DNA of 64,000 nucleotides from Spirochaetae bacterium HGW-Spirochaetae-3 (GCA_002839315.1 PGXV01000012.1:1-64000), one strand, 5' to 3'; positions 7,440-17,786 are shown, numbered from the stretch's first letter. The notes: generated by a model from the letters alone, not told the origin. Translations and numbers: made by a program.

Positions 7440-10400
7440 AGAGCTTACCCTCGGAACGCCCGAATACCTCGGGCTCGAATTCCAGGCTGGCGGTCGCCGG
7501 CGGCGTAGGATAGACGCCGGGGGTCGTCACGCGGACCAGGAAGGTGATTACGCGGCTGCCGGCGTAGAAATCGGTCCAGCGGTACACCATCATATTGTCC
7601 AGCGCGAAGGAATCGGGATCGTAGCAGTACCAGTACCAGCCGTCGTAGCCGCGGCTAGCGTAGCCCTCGGCGCCCACGCTGATCGTATCGCCGTAGACGG
7701 TCTCCCGCTCTATGGTCTGGGAGCCCGTACCGCCCGCGTCAGCGTACCGGCCCGTCGTTACGAATCCGGGGTCGACTATCTCCGCGCCGTTCGGTATGGG
7801 CACGAGTAGCTCCAGCCGTTGCCTGCGCTTCGTCGTCGAGACGTCGGCGCGGACGCGGTACGTCTCACCGAGCGCCAGCGCGTCCTCGGCGACCGCGTCT
7901 CCGTCCAGGGTCTCGTAGCGCACGTGTACCTCTATGCCCTCGTCGCGGGCATAGGCCGTCTCGGTCGGGAGGGCGTAGCGTAGGATGGTCGTATAGTACA
8001 GCGGAGCGTCTCCCCGCTTGGCGAAGTCGAGCGGCGCGACAGTGTCGCGCGGCAGGTCGGCGAGCGGCGTCTCGGAAAACTCCAGCGTCGTCGTCGATCC
8101 TGGCTCGGCGGCGCTCAGTTCCGCCTTCGCGAGGGTCGTCTCGCCGGAACTGAGCGTTAAGCTCGTCGTCCCGGTCCCCGGGCCTTCGGCGTCGAGCAGG
8201 GGGATGAAGCCCAGCATCGTCCACAGGTCGTCGTTGAGCGTGCGCCAGTAGCGCTCGCTTCGGTCCAGGCTACCGGCCAGGCGCTGCACGAAGCCCGCGT
8301 CCTCGCCGAGTTCGTAGGCGTTCTTGAGCATGATGGCCATCTCCGCCAGCAGCGAGCTCCAATAATGCGTGGCCTCGTAGCTTTCCTTGACGTCGACCTT
8401 CTGCGTTCCCATGAGGACGAAATTCTTTGACCGCTTATATACGCGCTCCGCGCCATCGCGGTCGCCTGCGGCCAGGTAGGCCTGGGCCAGGAGGCCGTAG
8501 CCGCCGAGCCCGAGCCCGTCCTCGAGCGCCTCGACCTTCTGCAGGTACGCGGCGTCCTTCCTGCCCGAGGCGGTCAGTACGTAGGCCAGGTACGCCTTGT
8601 AGTACGGCCCGAAGCGCCCGTCGTCGGGCTTGAGCGTCTCGAGGTAGGAGAGGAGCCTGGCCCTGTCGGGGCCGGGGGCCTGTTTCCAGCGCCTGGACTC
8701 GGCGAAGAGCTGGAAATGGGCCGTAAGAAGGCTTACGTAGTCGTCGGACAAGTAGGGGCGCCGGAACCAGCTGCCCGTATAGATGCCGCCGTTAGGCAGC
8801 TGGCGCCCGGCCAGCTCGGACAGGAGCCCGCGTACCGTCGCGTCGTCGCGGTTCTCGTAGACCGAGGCGAACGAGAAGAGCAGGCGTCGGTAGTAGCCCC
8901 ACCACGGATCGGGGCGGTCGAGGAGCCGGTCCATGGACGGCTCGATATACGGCCGGAGGCTCGAGGAGGCCTTGACGGTCAGGCTGCCGTAGCCGGGCGC
9001 TATAGCCGACGGGATGGAAAGCCCTTCCTGCGCGGTCTGCTCGTCGCGGGCTATCGAACCGACCGTAGAGAAGGCCTCCTTGATGAGCGGTCTCTCGACG
9101 ATGACCTTCTCGGTCAGGATCTCGCTTAAGGCCTCGCTCGCGACCGTGAAGGATACGGTTCCCTCGCCCGGCGTCGTCGCGGCCAGCACGAACGGCAGCT
9201 CGTAGACGCCGCTCGGCGGGATCGTCACGGTCCGCGTCGCCTCCCCCTCCACGCGCAGGATGTCGCTCGATGCGGTGACGGCGACCGTCTGCTCGGACTT
9301 CGTCAGGTTCTGCAGGATGACGCCCGCCGCCGCGGTGTCGCGGTTACGGAATCGCCGGGGCAGCGCGGCCCGGACGTTAATCGGATTCTGGACAAGGAGC
9401 TCGCCCTCGGACAGGCCGAGCCTGGCGCCGCTGAGCGCCACGGCCGTCAGCCGGTACGTCGTCAGCGAATCGGGTAGCTCGAACGATACCTTGGCCAGGC
9501 CCCGCTCGTCGGTCAGGACGAAGGGCTCGAAGAGGGCCAGGGGCCTGAAGTCCTTGCGTTCGTTCGGCTTCTCGCCGTCCCCGCCGGTCAAGAGGGACGT
9601 ATCGTAGGAGACCGGCTTGAGGAGCAGCCTGCGGCTGTCGTCGCCATGGACCGCGAGAGGGAAATTGCCAGGATCGTAGAAGAAGCCGACCGGATTCGGC
9701 ACGTGGTAATCGATGAGGTCGAGGACTCCGCGGTCGACGGCCATCAGCGTGACCTCTCCGCCCGCTACCGGCTTGCCCTCGTGCGTGACGCGGACGACGA
9801 CCTCGGCCTTCGTGCCCGGCTTATAGGCTCCGTCGACCGCGGCGACCTCCACGTCCAGTTCTACCGGCTTGGTGGAGACCCTGAGGCCGACGATGCCGAA
9901 TACGCCCCTGGGCTTGCCCAGGTCGGGCTCGAAGTAGTCCGAAGGCGCGGCCTCCCGTTTGGTATACGAGCTGAGCGCTACGTATACGACGGGTACGTGC
10001 TCGTCGGTAATCGGTAGCTCGACGATGGCGTCGCCGTCGCCTATCCTGACGACGCGTTCCGACAGTATGCCCTGGCGCTCGACGGTAACGAGGTAGTCGG
10101 CCTCCGGGAGCGGGCTACGGACCAGTATCCTGGCCGTCTCTCCCGGCAGGTATTCGGCCTTGTCGGGGATCAGGTCTATAGTGGAAGGCGTCTCGGTGGC
10201 GTTACGCGCCCACGCCGAGCCGGTGGCGTAGAACCGGAGGCTCGTCTTGACGAAGCGTCCCTTGGAATCCTTGCCCTCGTATGACAGGACGTAGTCGCCC
10301 GCTTCCACTGGCTTGAAGGTCCAGGAAGCCTTGCCGTCCGTGGCCGAGACCTCGGCGTTGCGCACTTCCTCCTCGACGTATTCCCATCGCGTGTTGACGC

Positions 10401-13269
10401 GGCCGTAGACGCCTTGCTGCTCGGTCGACTTCCATTTGCCTATCGTCAGCCGGACCGTCAGGCGGGCGTCCTCGCTCCAGGGCTCTCCGTCGGGGGACGC
10501 GAGCGCCGCCTCGGACTTCACGTCCTTGCCGGTGGGTACGAAGCGGCTCCACCACCCATCGGCCGACGCAGAGACGAATTTAACGCCCACGTAGAAAGCC
10601 GCGGGGTGCACCAGCACGGTCGCCGCGCTCGCGACGGCCTGGCGGTCGATGTCCTGGACCGTCGTCTCCAGCACGTAATGGTAGGCCGAGCCGCTCGCGT
10701 TCTGGCCTTCGGTGCTCTCCTTGAGGACGACCGCGCCCGCCGGGCTCAGCGCGCCCTTGCCGCTGGAAAGGTACTTCTCTCCCTCCCACGCGCCGGGGCC
10801 GAAGACGTAGCCGTTCCATCGGGTGCCGGGAGGGACGAAGCCGGCCGGCTTGCGCGTCCAGTAGTACTGGTACGACGCCTCGGGCATGGCGCCTCCGGCA
10901 AGGTATGAGGCCCTCACCTCGACGCTCGCCTCGTCGCCCTGGTAGAAGGGCCGGTCGGCGACGGAGCTGTCGACCTGGAACGCCAGTCGGCGGAACTGGG
11001 CTATCGTGAACGCGACGCCGCTCGAGAAACCGCCTCCGTGCGCGCGGTACTGGATGCTGTAGGTCCCCGGCTCGAGGCCTTCGGGTAGCTGGAAGCGATG
11101 GGCGAAGCCGCCCGATCCGGTCGTCCGGCCCTTGGCCTCCCATAGTAGACGCCCGTCTCGCGGATCCTTGAGGGTCAGCGTATAGTCGCCGGCGTACGGA
11201 GAGAATTCAGAAACGCTCTGCACCCAGTGTATGCCGCGCAGCGCGATCTCCTCGCCGGGCTTATAGAGGCCGCGGTCGGTGAAGATCATGGCGCGGTCTA
11301 CGGGGGTTTCTACGATCGCCGGCGATACATAGCCGTATAGCGTCGACGTCCAGATGTTTTGCGTATTGCGGGCGAACAGCTCGGCCGCGTCCGCCCCCTT
11401 CTGTACGCGCACGGGCAGCTCGAAGCCGGAACCGCGATTCGCCCGAATGTAGCGGCCCAGCTCGCCCGGCGCGAAGGCTATCGCCGCGAGGCCCGTGTCG
11501 TCGGTCCTGGCCGTCTTGGCCGGGATGCCGGCGGCGGCGTCTATGGTCACCCTGGCGCCGGGGATAGCCTTGCCCGTCGATAGTGAATGCGCCCAGACCA
11601 GCGCCTTGTTATGCGCGTACCGGACCGTGACGCCGATATCGGTAACCTGCACCGCGAAGCCGGACGACTCCTTGCGATCGCCTCGCGTCGTCTTGAGTAG
11701 CGACGTCCAGTTGAAGAACACCGTGCCGAAGCCGCCGGAATTAAGATAGGGCGCGAGGTCCTCCAGCGTGTAGCGGACCTTGTTGCGCTTCCATGATCCC
11801 ATGTCGACGGGGCTTAGGGGCGGACGGGTTCCGGCGCCCCGCGCCCAGTCTCCCGCCTCTCCCTTGGCGATGCCGAGCGATATAGCGTCCATATTGCGAG
11901 CCTCCCACATCAGCTTCGGCGGGAAGGCCGCCTCGAGGTGGTAGAAGGAGCGATAGGGGAACCCGACGTAGGCGCGGGGCTCGGGTATGGTCGTAGACTT
12001 GGATGAGCCGGGCAGGCCGCGGCCGTAGACGTCCTTGACGCCGGACGGAGACGTCACCGCGACGTCGTCGCCCGGCTCGAGCCCTTCCAGGCTTATCCGG
12101 ACCGTGGTGCCGAACAGTTCGACCGAAACGGCCGAGCGGGGCGCGCCGTTCACCGTCACGGGCCACGGAAAGGCCTCCGCCCCCTTGGCGAGCGGGTGAC
12201 TGAAGCGGGCGTAGACGGGCAGGGCGCCGGGCTGGTTGTTCCTCGGCATATCGTGGGCGTATGACTCGAGGCCGACGTACGATAGCGGCCGTATCGTGCT
12301 GTACCGTAGCTTCTGGTCGGCCTTCGTCTCAGGATAATCCTTGAACGGCGAGGCGCCTTTCTTGAGGGTGATCTCGACGCGCACGTTCTCCGGCGGTTCG
12401 TCCTCCAGCGACAGGAGGACGGCGCGGGGCGTCCTCGTCGCCAGTGCCTCGGGGAAATTCGGCCGCGTAGCCTTGAAGGATGCCTCGGCCTTGCCGACGC
12501 GTACGGATATGGCCTTGGCGACGTGCGACGGGTCGACGGGCTGATTGAACTCGAGTATCGCGTACCTGGCTATCGCGGTCGGGACGTCCCAGGTCAGGCC
12601 GTCCGTGTCGGTACTGGTACCGGGATAAAAATTGACGACCTTGACGGCCTCGGTATAGAAATCGAAGCTGAACGGCTTGCCGAGCCTTCGGCCGCCGAGC
12701 GACCGCGCGTCTGCCGATACGGTCACCGTGTATCGGGGGTCGCCGACCAAGGGCTCGTCGGGCTCGAACGACAGCACGCGGGTGCCGTACCAGCGGTAGG
12801 TGCCCGGGACCGCCGGCTCTATGGCCATGATGGCGCTTTCCCGCATCGGCTCGCCCAGCTTCGCCAGCGGCACCACCGGGTGATTGAACATCACGTAGAC
12901 GGTCGGCCTCCGCATCTCGACGGGTAGCTCCCCCGTCGGAGAGAAGTCGACGATCTCCATATCCCCTTCTTCGGGGGCCAGCGGAGCGGCCCCGCCTTGC
13001 GCGGCGGTCTTGGAGTAATAGGTGATGGATGACGAGCCGAGGTCTATGGAACCCCGCTTGAGGCTCCCTTCGAGCGTTTCCTGCCGGGCGAACGCCCTGT
13101 CCAGCGCGCTCGCGTCTATCGGCGCCGACTTCGAGACATCGGAAGCGAGGCCCGCCTCGGGACCCGCTTCCTTGGTATCGGAGCAACCGTTAAGCGTCGT
13201 TACGAGGCACGCGAAGGTAGCGACCGTAGCGAATACGACGATCGGGCGGGAACGGCGGTATTTTGTCAT
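7423..13269 (-). CDS. alpha-2-macroglobulin-like lipoprotein (YfhM family), no thioester motif
   Basis: A 1948-residue protein with a lipoprotein signal (lipobox TTLNGC, Cys29), so it is expected to be membrane-anchored in the periplasm. Macroglobulin landmarks are present: TDRGLYKPGE near 663 and a TDERGLAKVSFELPDSLTTYR segment near 1263, followed by the alpha-helical thioester-domain region. At the place where thioester forms have CxEQ (around 1445) it reads DRPDPWWGYY, and apart from the signal region the only cysteine is near the C terminus (YWYCYD). It therefore resembles the thioester-less class (such as E. coli YfaS), although its gene partner is pbpC. Proposed role: protease trapping or protection when the cell wall is damaged. 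A GGAGG site precedes the ATG. Confidence 0.88.
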   Translation of the reverse strand: MTKYRRSRPIVVFATVATFACLVTTLNGCSDTKEAGPEAGLASDVSKSAPIDASALDRAFARQETLEGSLKRGSIDLGSSSITYYSKTAAQGGAAPLAPEEGDMEIVDFSPTGELPVEMRRPTVYVMFNHPVVPLAKLGEPMRESAIMAIEPAVPGTYRWYGTRVLSFEPDEPLVGDPRYTVTVSADARSLGGRRLGKPFSFDFYTEAVKVVNFYPGTSTDTDGLTWDVPTAIARYAILEFNQPVDPSHVAKAISVRVGKAEASFKATRPNFPEALATRTPRAVLLSLEDEPPENVRVEITLKKGASPFKDYPETKADQKLRYSTIRPLSYVGLESYAHDMPRNNQPGALPVYARFSHPLAKGAEAFPWPVTVNGAPRSAVSVELFGTTVRISLEGLEPGDDVAVTSPSGVKDVYGRGLPGSSKSTTIPEPRAYVGFPYRSFYHLEAAFPPKLMWEARNMDAISLGIAKGEAGDWARGAGTRPPLSPVDMGSWKRNKVRYTLEDLAPYLNSGGFGTVFFNWTSLLKTTRGDRKESSGFAVQVTDIGVTVRYAHNKALVWAHSLSTGKAIPGARVTIDAAAGIPAKTARTDDTGLAAIAFAPGELGRYIRANRGSGFELPVRVQKGADAAELFARNTQNIWTSTLYGYVSPAIVETPVDRAMIFTDRGLYKPGEEIALRGIHWVQSVSEFSPYAGDYTLTLKDPRDGRLLWEAKGRTTGSGGFAHRFQLPEGLEPGTYSIQYRAHGGGFSSGVAFTIAQFRRLAFQVDSSVADRPFYQGDEASVEVRASYLAGGAMPEASYQYYWTRKPAGFVPPGTRWNGYVFGPGAWEGEKYLSSGKGALSPAGAVVLKESTEGQNASGSAYHYVLETTVQDIDRQAVASAATVLVHPAAFYVGVKFVSASADGWWSRFVPTGKDVKSEAALASPDGEPWSEDARLTVRLTIGKWKSTEQQGVYGRVNTRWEYVEEEVRNAEVSATDGKASWTFKPVEAGDYVLSYEGKDSKGRFVKTSLRFYATGSAWARNATETPSTIDLIPDKAEYLPGETARILVRSPLPEADYLVTVERQGILSERVVRIGDGDAIVELPITDEHVPVVYVALSSYTKREAAPSDYFEPDLGKPRGVFGIVGLRVSTKPVELDVEVAAVDGAYKPGTKAEVVVRVTHEGKPVAGGEVTLMAVDRGVLDLIDYHVPNPVGFFYDPGNFPLAVHGDDSRRLLLKPVSYDTSLLTGGDGEKPNERKDFRPLALFEPFVLTDERGLAKVSFELPDSLTTYRLTAVALSGARLGLSEGELLVQNPINVRAALPRRFRNRDTAAAGVILQNLTKSEQTVAVTASSDILRVEGEATRTVTIPPSGVYELPFVLAATTPGEGTVSFTVASEALSEILTEKVIVERPLIKEAFSTVGSIARDEQTAQEGLSIPSAIAPGYGSLTVKASSSLRPYIEPSMDRLLDRPDPWWGYYRRLLFSFASVYENRDDATVRGLLSELAGRQLPNGGIYTGSWFRRPYLSDDYVSLLTAHFQLFAESRRWKQAPGPDRARLLSYLETLKPDDGRFGPYYKAYLAYVLTASGRKDAAYLQKVEALEDGLGLGGYGLLAQAYLAAGDRDGAERVYKRSKNFVLMGTQKVDVKESYEATHYWSSLLAEMAIMLKNAYELGEDAGFVQRLAGSLDRSERYWRTLNDDLWTMLGFIPLLDAEGPGTGTTSLTLSSGETTLAKAELSAAEPGSTTTLEFSETPLADLPRDTVAPLDFAKRGDAPLYYTTILRYALPTETAYARDEGIEVHVRYETLDGDAVAEDALALGETYRVRADVSTTKRRQRLELLVPIPNGAEIVDPGFVTTGRYADAGGTGSQTIERETVYGDTISVGAEGYASRGYDGWYWYCYDPDSFALDNMMVYRWTDFYAGSRVITFLVRVTTPGVYPTPPATASLEFEPEVFGRSEGKLFVIKP

Positions 13270-13336
13270 CGAAGCCTCCAGCGCGGGACGCCGCGCCGGA
13301 ACAGCTTACAACGACTCGCCGCTTATAGCAAAGCTC

Positions 13337-14680
13337 CTATCTCGCCTCGGCCTTCTTCGGGCCGTACGCGGCTATCAGAGACAGGATAGCCGACGCGACC
13401 AGGCCCGCCAGCGGCAGGAGCTTGGCGGTCGCGCTCCCTTCATGCATGAAGCTGCCCGCGGTGCCTAGCGCGTATCCGGCTACGACGGCCGCGAAGGCTA
13501 TCGCCGGGTTCATCCTCCGCTTGCCCGATAGCACGATCGCGACGAAGAGCGCGGGCACGATGCCGGCGGTGTAGCCGTTGTACGTCTTGATGAGGATACC
13601 GATGATATCGGTCTGGAACAGCGCTATGGACGCGGCGACCACGCCGACGGCGACCGTCCAGACGCGTACGCCCGCGACCGTCTTGCGCTTGAGCAGGTCG
13701 TGCTCGAGTACGCCGGCGGCGGTCAGGAGGACCGTGTCTCCGGTCGACAGGATCGCGGCGAGGAGGCCGAATATCAGCAGCGTACCCAGAACGCCGGGCA
13801 GGCTGTTGTGCGCTATGTAGTTGAGGGGGTCGATCCCTCCCAGGTCGGCGATCGAGGCCCTGGCCCAGAGGCCGATGAAGGTGACGATGAGCGCGAACGC
13901 CATCATGCCGAAGCCCGACATGAAGGAGCTCTTGCGGGCGTTCTCGGGCGTGTCGGCGGACAGGATGCGGGAGAACATCATCGGGCATATGAAGTACGAG
14001 CCCCCGAGTACGATCACGTAGTACAGCAGGTCCAGGAATCCGAAATTCGCGTTGAAGACCTCGACGCTGACCGAGCCCGCCGCGGGCGGCGAACCTAGGA
14101 AGAGCCATGCGAGAGCCGCGAGCAGGGCGATGGCGAGGAATCCGAACTGGAAGAGGTCGGTACGTAGCACCGACTTCTGACCGCCGATAAGCGTATAGGC
14201 GACGAGGAAGGCCGCCGCGACGATTACGGCCGACTGATGGCCGAGGCCGGTTATGCCGGATACGATCTTGGCCGCCGCGACGAACTGCGCGGTCGCTATG
14301 CCTACCCACGTGACGAGCACGATGATCGAAGTCAGCGTCCTCATCGAGGGGCCGACGAGCTTGAGCGCCAGGTCGGGGAGGGTGACGGCCTCGGTAGCGC
14401 GGACCTTGCGCGACAGCAGCGCGCCCTGCAGGAAGTGCGCGATCGCGCCGGCGGCGACGAACCAGAACGCCGGGAAGCCGATGTTGTAGGCCCGGGTGAC
14501 GGTTCCTATCGTCAGGCCGCCGCCTATCGTCGACGCGAGCATCGACGCGACGACGAGCGTCTTACGCTGGGATCGTCCGGCGACCAGGAAATTATCGATA
14601 GTATCCGCGTACTTAAGGCTTGCCGTGGCTATGGCCAGCAAGAGGACGGCGTATAGGACGAGCAATACGGTAGGCAACAT
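13337..14680 (-). CDS. sodium:solute symporter (SSS family)
   Basis: A 447-residue polytopic membrane protein with about 12-13 hydrophobic helices. The N terminus shows the SSS pattern: a YADTIDNFLVAGR-like motif after the first helix, then STIGGGLTIGT, which in this family contributes to the sodium site. The substrate cannot be told from sequence; relatives take up solutes such as proline, pantothenate or monocarboxylates. The ATG at 14680 has AGGAG 5 nt upstream; a GTG 6 nt earlier is too close to that site. The macroglobulin gene follows after 67 nt. Confidence 0.85.
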   Translation of the reverse strand: MLPTVLLVLYAVLLLAIATASLKYADTIDNFLVAGRSQRKTLVVASMLASTIGGGLTIGTVTRAYNIGFPAFWFVAAGAIAHFLQGALLSRKVRATEAVTLPDLALKLVGPSMRTLTSIIVLVTWVGIATAQFVAAAKIVSGITGLGHQSAVIVAAAFLVAYTLIGGQKSVLRTDLFQFGFLAIALLAALAWLFLGSPPAAGSVSVEVFNANFGFLDLLYYVIVLGGSYFICPMMFSRILSADTPENARKSSFMSGFGMMAFALIVTFIGLWARASIADLGGIDPLNYIAHNSLPGVLGTLLIFGLLAAILSTGDTVLLTAAGVLEHDLLKRKTVAGVRVWTVAVGVVAASIALFQTDIIGILIKTYNGYTAGIVPALFVAIVLSGKRRMNPAIAFAAVVAGYALGTAGSFMHEGSATAKLLPLAGLVASAILSLIAAYGPKKAEAR

Positions 14681-14697
14681 GATCACTCCTTTTCGCT

Positions 14698-14709
14698 ATC
14701 GCTAGCGAT
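14698..14709. repeat. 12-bp perfect palindrome upstream of the SSS gene
   Basis: ATCGCTAGCGAT lies about 18 nt upstream of the symporter ATG, in the 76-nt gap to ftsH. It could be a dimeric operator, but it is a short single copy. Confidence 0.35.
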
Positions 14710-14756
14710 TAAAAGTGTATCGTAAACCGTATCGCATGTCCAGCTGATTCGGATCG

Positions 14757-16691
14757 TCAGGCTTGGGCCGGTTCCTCCGCCGGGGTAGCCGGGTCGGGGC
14801 CCGCGATGATGGCCTTGAAGTGCGCCTCGTCTACGGATTCCTTCTCCAGCAGCTCGGCCGCCAGCTTGTCCAGCAGGTCACGCCGCGCGACCAGCACCTT
14901 CATCGCCGTGTCGTAGCGAACGGATACCGTCTCGGCCACCGTCTCGTCTATGTATCGCTGGGTCTCCTCGCCGTACTCGCGGGCCATCACCGGCTCGGCC
15001 GACGGGCCTATCATGCCCGCGCCGCGCCTGGTCAGCGCGACGTTACGGTAGCGCTCGGACATGCCGTAGTCGGTTATCATCCTGCGGGCTATGTCGGTGG
15101 CGCGCGTAATGTCGTTGGACGCGCCCGTCGATATCTTGCCGAAGGTCAGGTCCTCGGCGGCTCGCCCTCCCATCAGCACGTCGATCTCGCCCAGGAGCTT
15201 GTCCTGGGTGACGATGTAGCGGTCCTCTATCGGCACCTGCAGCGTGAAGCCCAGGGCGCCGAAGCCGCGCGGGACTATCGATACCTTCTGTACCGGGTCC
15301 GCCTCGGGCGTGAACGCGGCTACGATGGCGTGGCCGGCCTCGTGGTAGGCGATCACGCGGCGCTCGTCGGGGTTCATCACGCGGCTCTTCTTCTCGAGGC
15401 CGGTCATGATCTTCTCGACGGCCTTCTCGAAGTCCTGCTGCTGGACCTTCTTCCGGCCGGCGCGCACCGCCAGCAGCGCCGCCTCGTTCACCACGTTGGC
15501 CAGGTCGGCGCCGACGAAGCCCGGGGTCGCCCGCGCCACCTTCTTCAGGTCGGTCGCCGTCTCGAGCTTCACGGTCTTGGCGTGGATGTTGAGGATGGCC
15601 TCGCGGCCGACGATATCCGGCCTGTCCACGCCGACCTGCCTGTCGAAGCGCCCGGGGCGGAGCAGCGCCGGGTCGAGCACGTCGGGCCTGTTGGTCGCGG
15701 CCAGTATGATGAGGCCGCTCGTCGCGTCGAATCCGTCCATCTCGACGAGGAGCTGGTTCAGGGTCTGCTCTCGCTCGTCGTTCCCGCCCATCGCGCCGTT
15801 GACGCGGCTCTTGCCTATGGCGTCCAGCTCGTCTATGAACACGATGCACGGCGCCTTCTCCCGGGCCTGCTTGAACAGGTCGCGTACGCGGGCCGCGCCG
15901 ACGCCGACGAACATCTCGACGAACTCGGCGCCGCTCATCCTGAAGAACGGGACGCCCGCCTCGCCCGCCACGGCGCGCGCCAGCAGTGTCTTGCCGGTTC
16001 CGGGAGGGCCTACGAGCAACACGCCCTTGGGTATCTTGCCTCCGATGTCGGTGTACTTCTTGGGGTTCTTGAGGAAGTCGACGACCTCGACCAACTCCTC
16101 CTTGGCTTCGTCGACGCCCGCCACGTCGACGAAACGGGTCTTTACGTCACCCTCGGCGACGATGACCGCCTTGTTCTGGCCGACGGACAGCACGTTGGAT
16201 CCCATGCCGGTCAGGCGTTTCTGCAGCATCCGCCAGAGGAAGAACATCAGTCCGATGGGCAGTACCCAGTTGAGGACGAATCCCAGCAGCGCGTTCCCCT
16301 CGCGGGAGACGGCTGAATAGACGACCTTCTTCTCGTCCAGGAGCTTCGTGAAATCCGGATCGTTTATAGGGACCGTCTTGTATACGCTGGTCTGGCCCGC
16401 CTCAGTAGTTCTGCCGTCCTGCCTGGCGGGAGCGGAGGAATAGCCGGTATAATAGTTGGAGTCCAGCTCGATACGGGAGATGCGTCCCGAGGCGACGAGA
16501 GACTTGAATTCGCTGTACGGCACTACCGAGCTGTCGGCCGATTCTACGAACCAATTGAACAGGCTAATCGAAACGACGGCTATGAACACGTACGCGATCG
16601 AATATTTCCAGTTGTTCATCGGAGGGATAGGATTCCCCTTCGAGGTCTTCTTCTTATTTTTAGGGTTCCAGGAATCATTCTTGCGGGGCAT
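14757..16691 (-). CDS. ftsH: ATP-dependent zinc metalloprotease FtsH
   Basis: A 644-residue membrane-bound AAA+ protease that degrades damaged or unassembled membrane proteins and short-lived regulators. Two membrane helices (about 29-48 and 134-155) flank a periplasmic domain. Walker A GPPGTGKT is at 228-235, Walker B FIDELD at 285-290, the second region of homology near RPGRFDRQ (346-352) and the zinc motif HEAGH at 450-454. The ATG at 16691 is preceded by GGAGGATACG; the longer frame upstream has no FtsH similarity. The tail is Pro/Ala-rich. It is divergent from groES, pairing two protein-quality genes around one 228-nt control region. Confidence 0.96.
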   Translation of the reverse strand: MPRKNDSWNPKNKKKTSKGNPIPPMNNWKYSIAYVFIAVVSISLFNWFVESADSSVVPYSEFKSLVASGRISRIELDSNYYTGYSSAPARQDGRTTEAGQTSVYKTVPINDPDFTKLLDEKKVVYSAVSREGNALLGFVLNWVLPIGLMFFLWRMLQKRLTGMGSNVLSVGQNKAVIVAEGDVKTRFVDVAGVDEAKEELVEVVDFLKNPKKYTDIGGKIPKGVLLVGPPGTGKTLLARAVAGEAGVPFFRMSGAEFVEMFVGVGAARVRDLFKQAREKAPCIVFIDELDAIGKSRVNGAMGGNDEREQTLNQLLVEMDGFDATSGLIILAATNRPDVLDPALLRPGRFDRQVGVDRPDIVGREAILNIHAKTVKLETATDLKKVARATPGFVGADLANVVNEAALLAVRAGRKKVQQQDFEKAVEKIMTGLEKKSRVMNPDERRVIAYHEAGHAIVAAFTPEADPVQKVSIVPRGFGALGFTLQVPIEDRYIVTQDKLLGEIDVLMGGRAAEDLTFGKISTGASNDITRATDIARRMITDYGMSERYRNVALTRRGAGMIGPSAEPVMAREYGEETQRYIDETVAETVSVRYDTAMKVLVARRDLLDKLAAELLEKESVDEAHFKAIIAGPDPATPAEEPAQA

Positions 16692-16839
16692 CGTATCCTC
16701 CGCGATATAATGTACGACTTCCGGGCACGATTCGGCCACATACGGACGCGGATATGGCGCGTATAACCGTAGCAACCGTGCGTTAGGCCGGGAAACAGGC
16801 GATTTGCCCCCGGCTTGACCAAACAAGGCTGATTCTTCC

Positions 16840-16869
16840 TTGACCCCGTTCGCTTCTTTTTAGTACATT
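16840..16869 (+). promoter_or_regulatory. candidate groES promoter
   Basis: TTGACC (16840-16845), an 18-bp spacer and TACATT (16864-16869) lie about 50 nt upstream of the groES start. No CIRCE inverted repeat (the HrcA operator usual at groES) was seen in the ftsH-groES gap. Confidence 0.45.
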
Positions 16870-16919
16870 TCCACCGTTATCGATACTAACACTCACATAC
16901 GTTCCAGGAGGGATACGAA

Positions 16920-17186
16920 ATGAAAGTAAATCCGTTGGGCGATCGCGTGCTCATCAAGGTACAGGAAGGCGATACCAAGACCGCCGGCGGTATCATCATC
17001 CCGCAGACCGCGCAGGAGAAGACCCAGACCGGCGTCGTCATAGCCATTGGTACTGATACCGACGTCATCAAGGTCAAGAAGAACGACAAGGTCATGTACG
17101 ACAAGTACGCCGGAACCCAGATCAAGATCGACGGAGCCGACCACCTTATCGTAAAGTTCTCTGACGTTCTCGCCGTCATAGAATAA
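16920..17186 (+). CDS. groES: co-chaperonin GroES
   Basis: An 88-residue GroES: PLGDRVLIK near the start, a GG(I)IIP mobile-loop segment (about 22-29) and the GxVxAIG and YDKYAG strands. It caps the GroEL chamber during protein folding. A strong AGGAGG site stands 8 nt before the ATG. It is not followed by groEL; a strong terminator comes right after the stop, so it is a single-gene unit and groEL must lie elsewhere. Confidence 0.96.
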   Translation: MKVNPLGDRVLIKVQEGDTKTAGGIIIPQTAQEKTQTGVVIAIGTDTDVIKVKKNDKVMYDKYAGTQIKIDGADHLIVKFSDVLAVIE

Positions 17187-17209
17187 ACCGCCCGTCCTTG
17201 AGGACGACG

Positions 17210-17251
17210 ACGGCCGCCGACCCTTCTTCGGGTCGGCGGCCGTTCTCTTTT
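17210..17251 (+). terminator. intrinsic terminator after groES
   Basis: A 14-bp perfect GC-rich stem (arms from 17210-17223 and 17230-17243) with a 6-nt loop is followed by a T-rich run, TTCTCTTTT. It lies 24 nt after the groES stop. Confidence 0.9.
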
Positions 17252-17255
17252 AGTC

Positions 17256-17317
17256 GATATCGGGGCGTCCGCTATCGGCGAAAAGCCGGTACGGCTAAGG
17301 GATATCGGGGCGTCCGC
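17256..17317. repeat. 17-bp direct repeat pair
   Basis: GATATCGGGGCGTCCGC occurs at 17256-17272 and again, identically, at 17301-17317. The 28-nt sequence between contains no gene. The pair lies between the groES terminator and the 3' end of the EIIA gene; function unknown. Confidence 0.6.
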
Positions 17318-17333
17318 GGCGTCGAGCCGCGAA

Positions 17334-17780
17334 TCAGCAGGCGATGATGGAAAGCAGCTCCGCGGGCGTGGACGCGGCGATGGCGGCAGAGCGCTTGGCG
17401 TCGCTCTTGAATAGCTGGCTGACCTCGGCGAGGAACTGCAGGTGGGGCCCGGTCTTTTCGGGCGGCGACAGGGTCATGATGAAGATCCGGGCGGGCTCGT
17501 CGTCGAGCGAATCGAAGGGCACCGGTTCCTCGGATACGCCGACGCAGGCGACGAGGGACGCTATGGACGCGGTCTTGCCGTGGGGGATGGCGATGCCGTA
17601 CTTCATGCCCGTGGACATCTTACGCTCTCGTTCGAGTACCGCCTGCAGTGCCGCCGGCTTGTCGGTGACGGCGCCCGCGGCGACGAGCAGGTCGAGCAGT
17701 TCGTTGATAATACCGATCTTGTCCCTGGAACGTAGCGCCGTAGCTACGGTCTGTTCCGTGAGGATGGTGCTTAAACTCAT
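17334..17780 (-). CDS. PTS EIIA protein, PtsN/fructose type
   Basis: A 148-residue EIIA type-2 domain that accepts a phosphoryl group from HPr-like proteins. The phosphorylated residue is His67 in GIAIPHGKT. With no EIIB or EIIC next to it, it is more likely a regulatory EIIA (PtsN-like) than a sugar permease part, by inference. The start has no Shine-Dalgarno site; the -10 box of a near-consensus promoter ends 6 nt before the ATG, so the mRNA is probably leaderless. The neighbouring DAACS gene lies upstream in the same direction but has its own promoter. Confidence 0.88.
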   Translation of the reverse strand: MSLSTILTEQTVATALRSRDKIGIINELLDLLVAAGAVTDKPAALQAVLERERKMSTGMKYGIAIPHGKTASIASLVACVGVSEEPVPFDSLDDEPARIFIMTLSPPEKTGPHLQFLAEVSQLFKSDAKRSAAIAASTPAELLSIIAC

Positions 17781-17786
17781 GGGCCG

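Noticed and set aside
12329-13186. Long Arg-rich open frames antisense or out of frame to the real genes (also at 14763-16316, 49164-50153, 26753-28024)
   Set aside because: They are composition-driven shadows: low complexity, Arg/Gly/Pro-rich, no family features, and the opposite or alternate frame is a clear gene.
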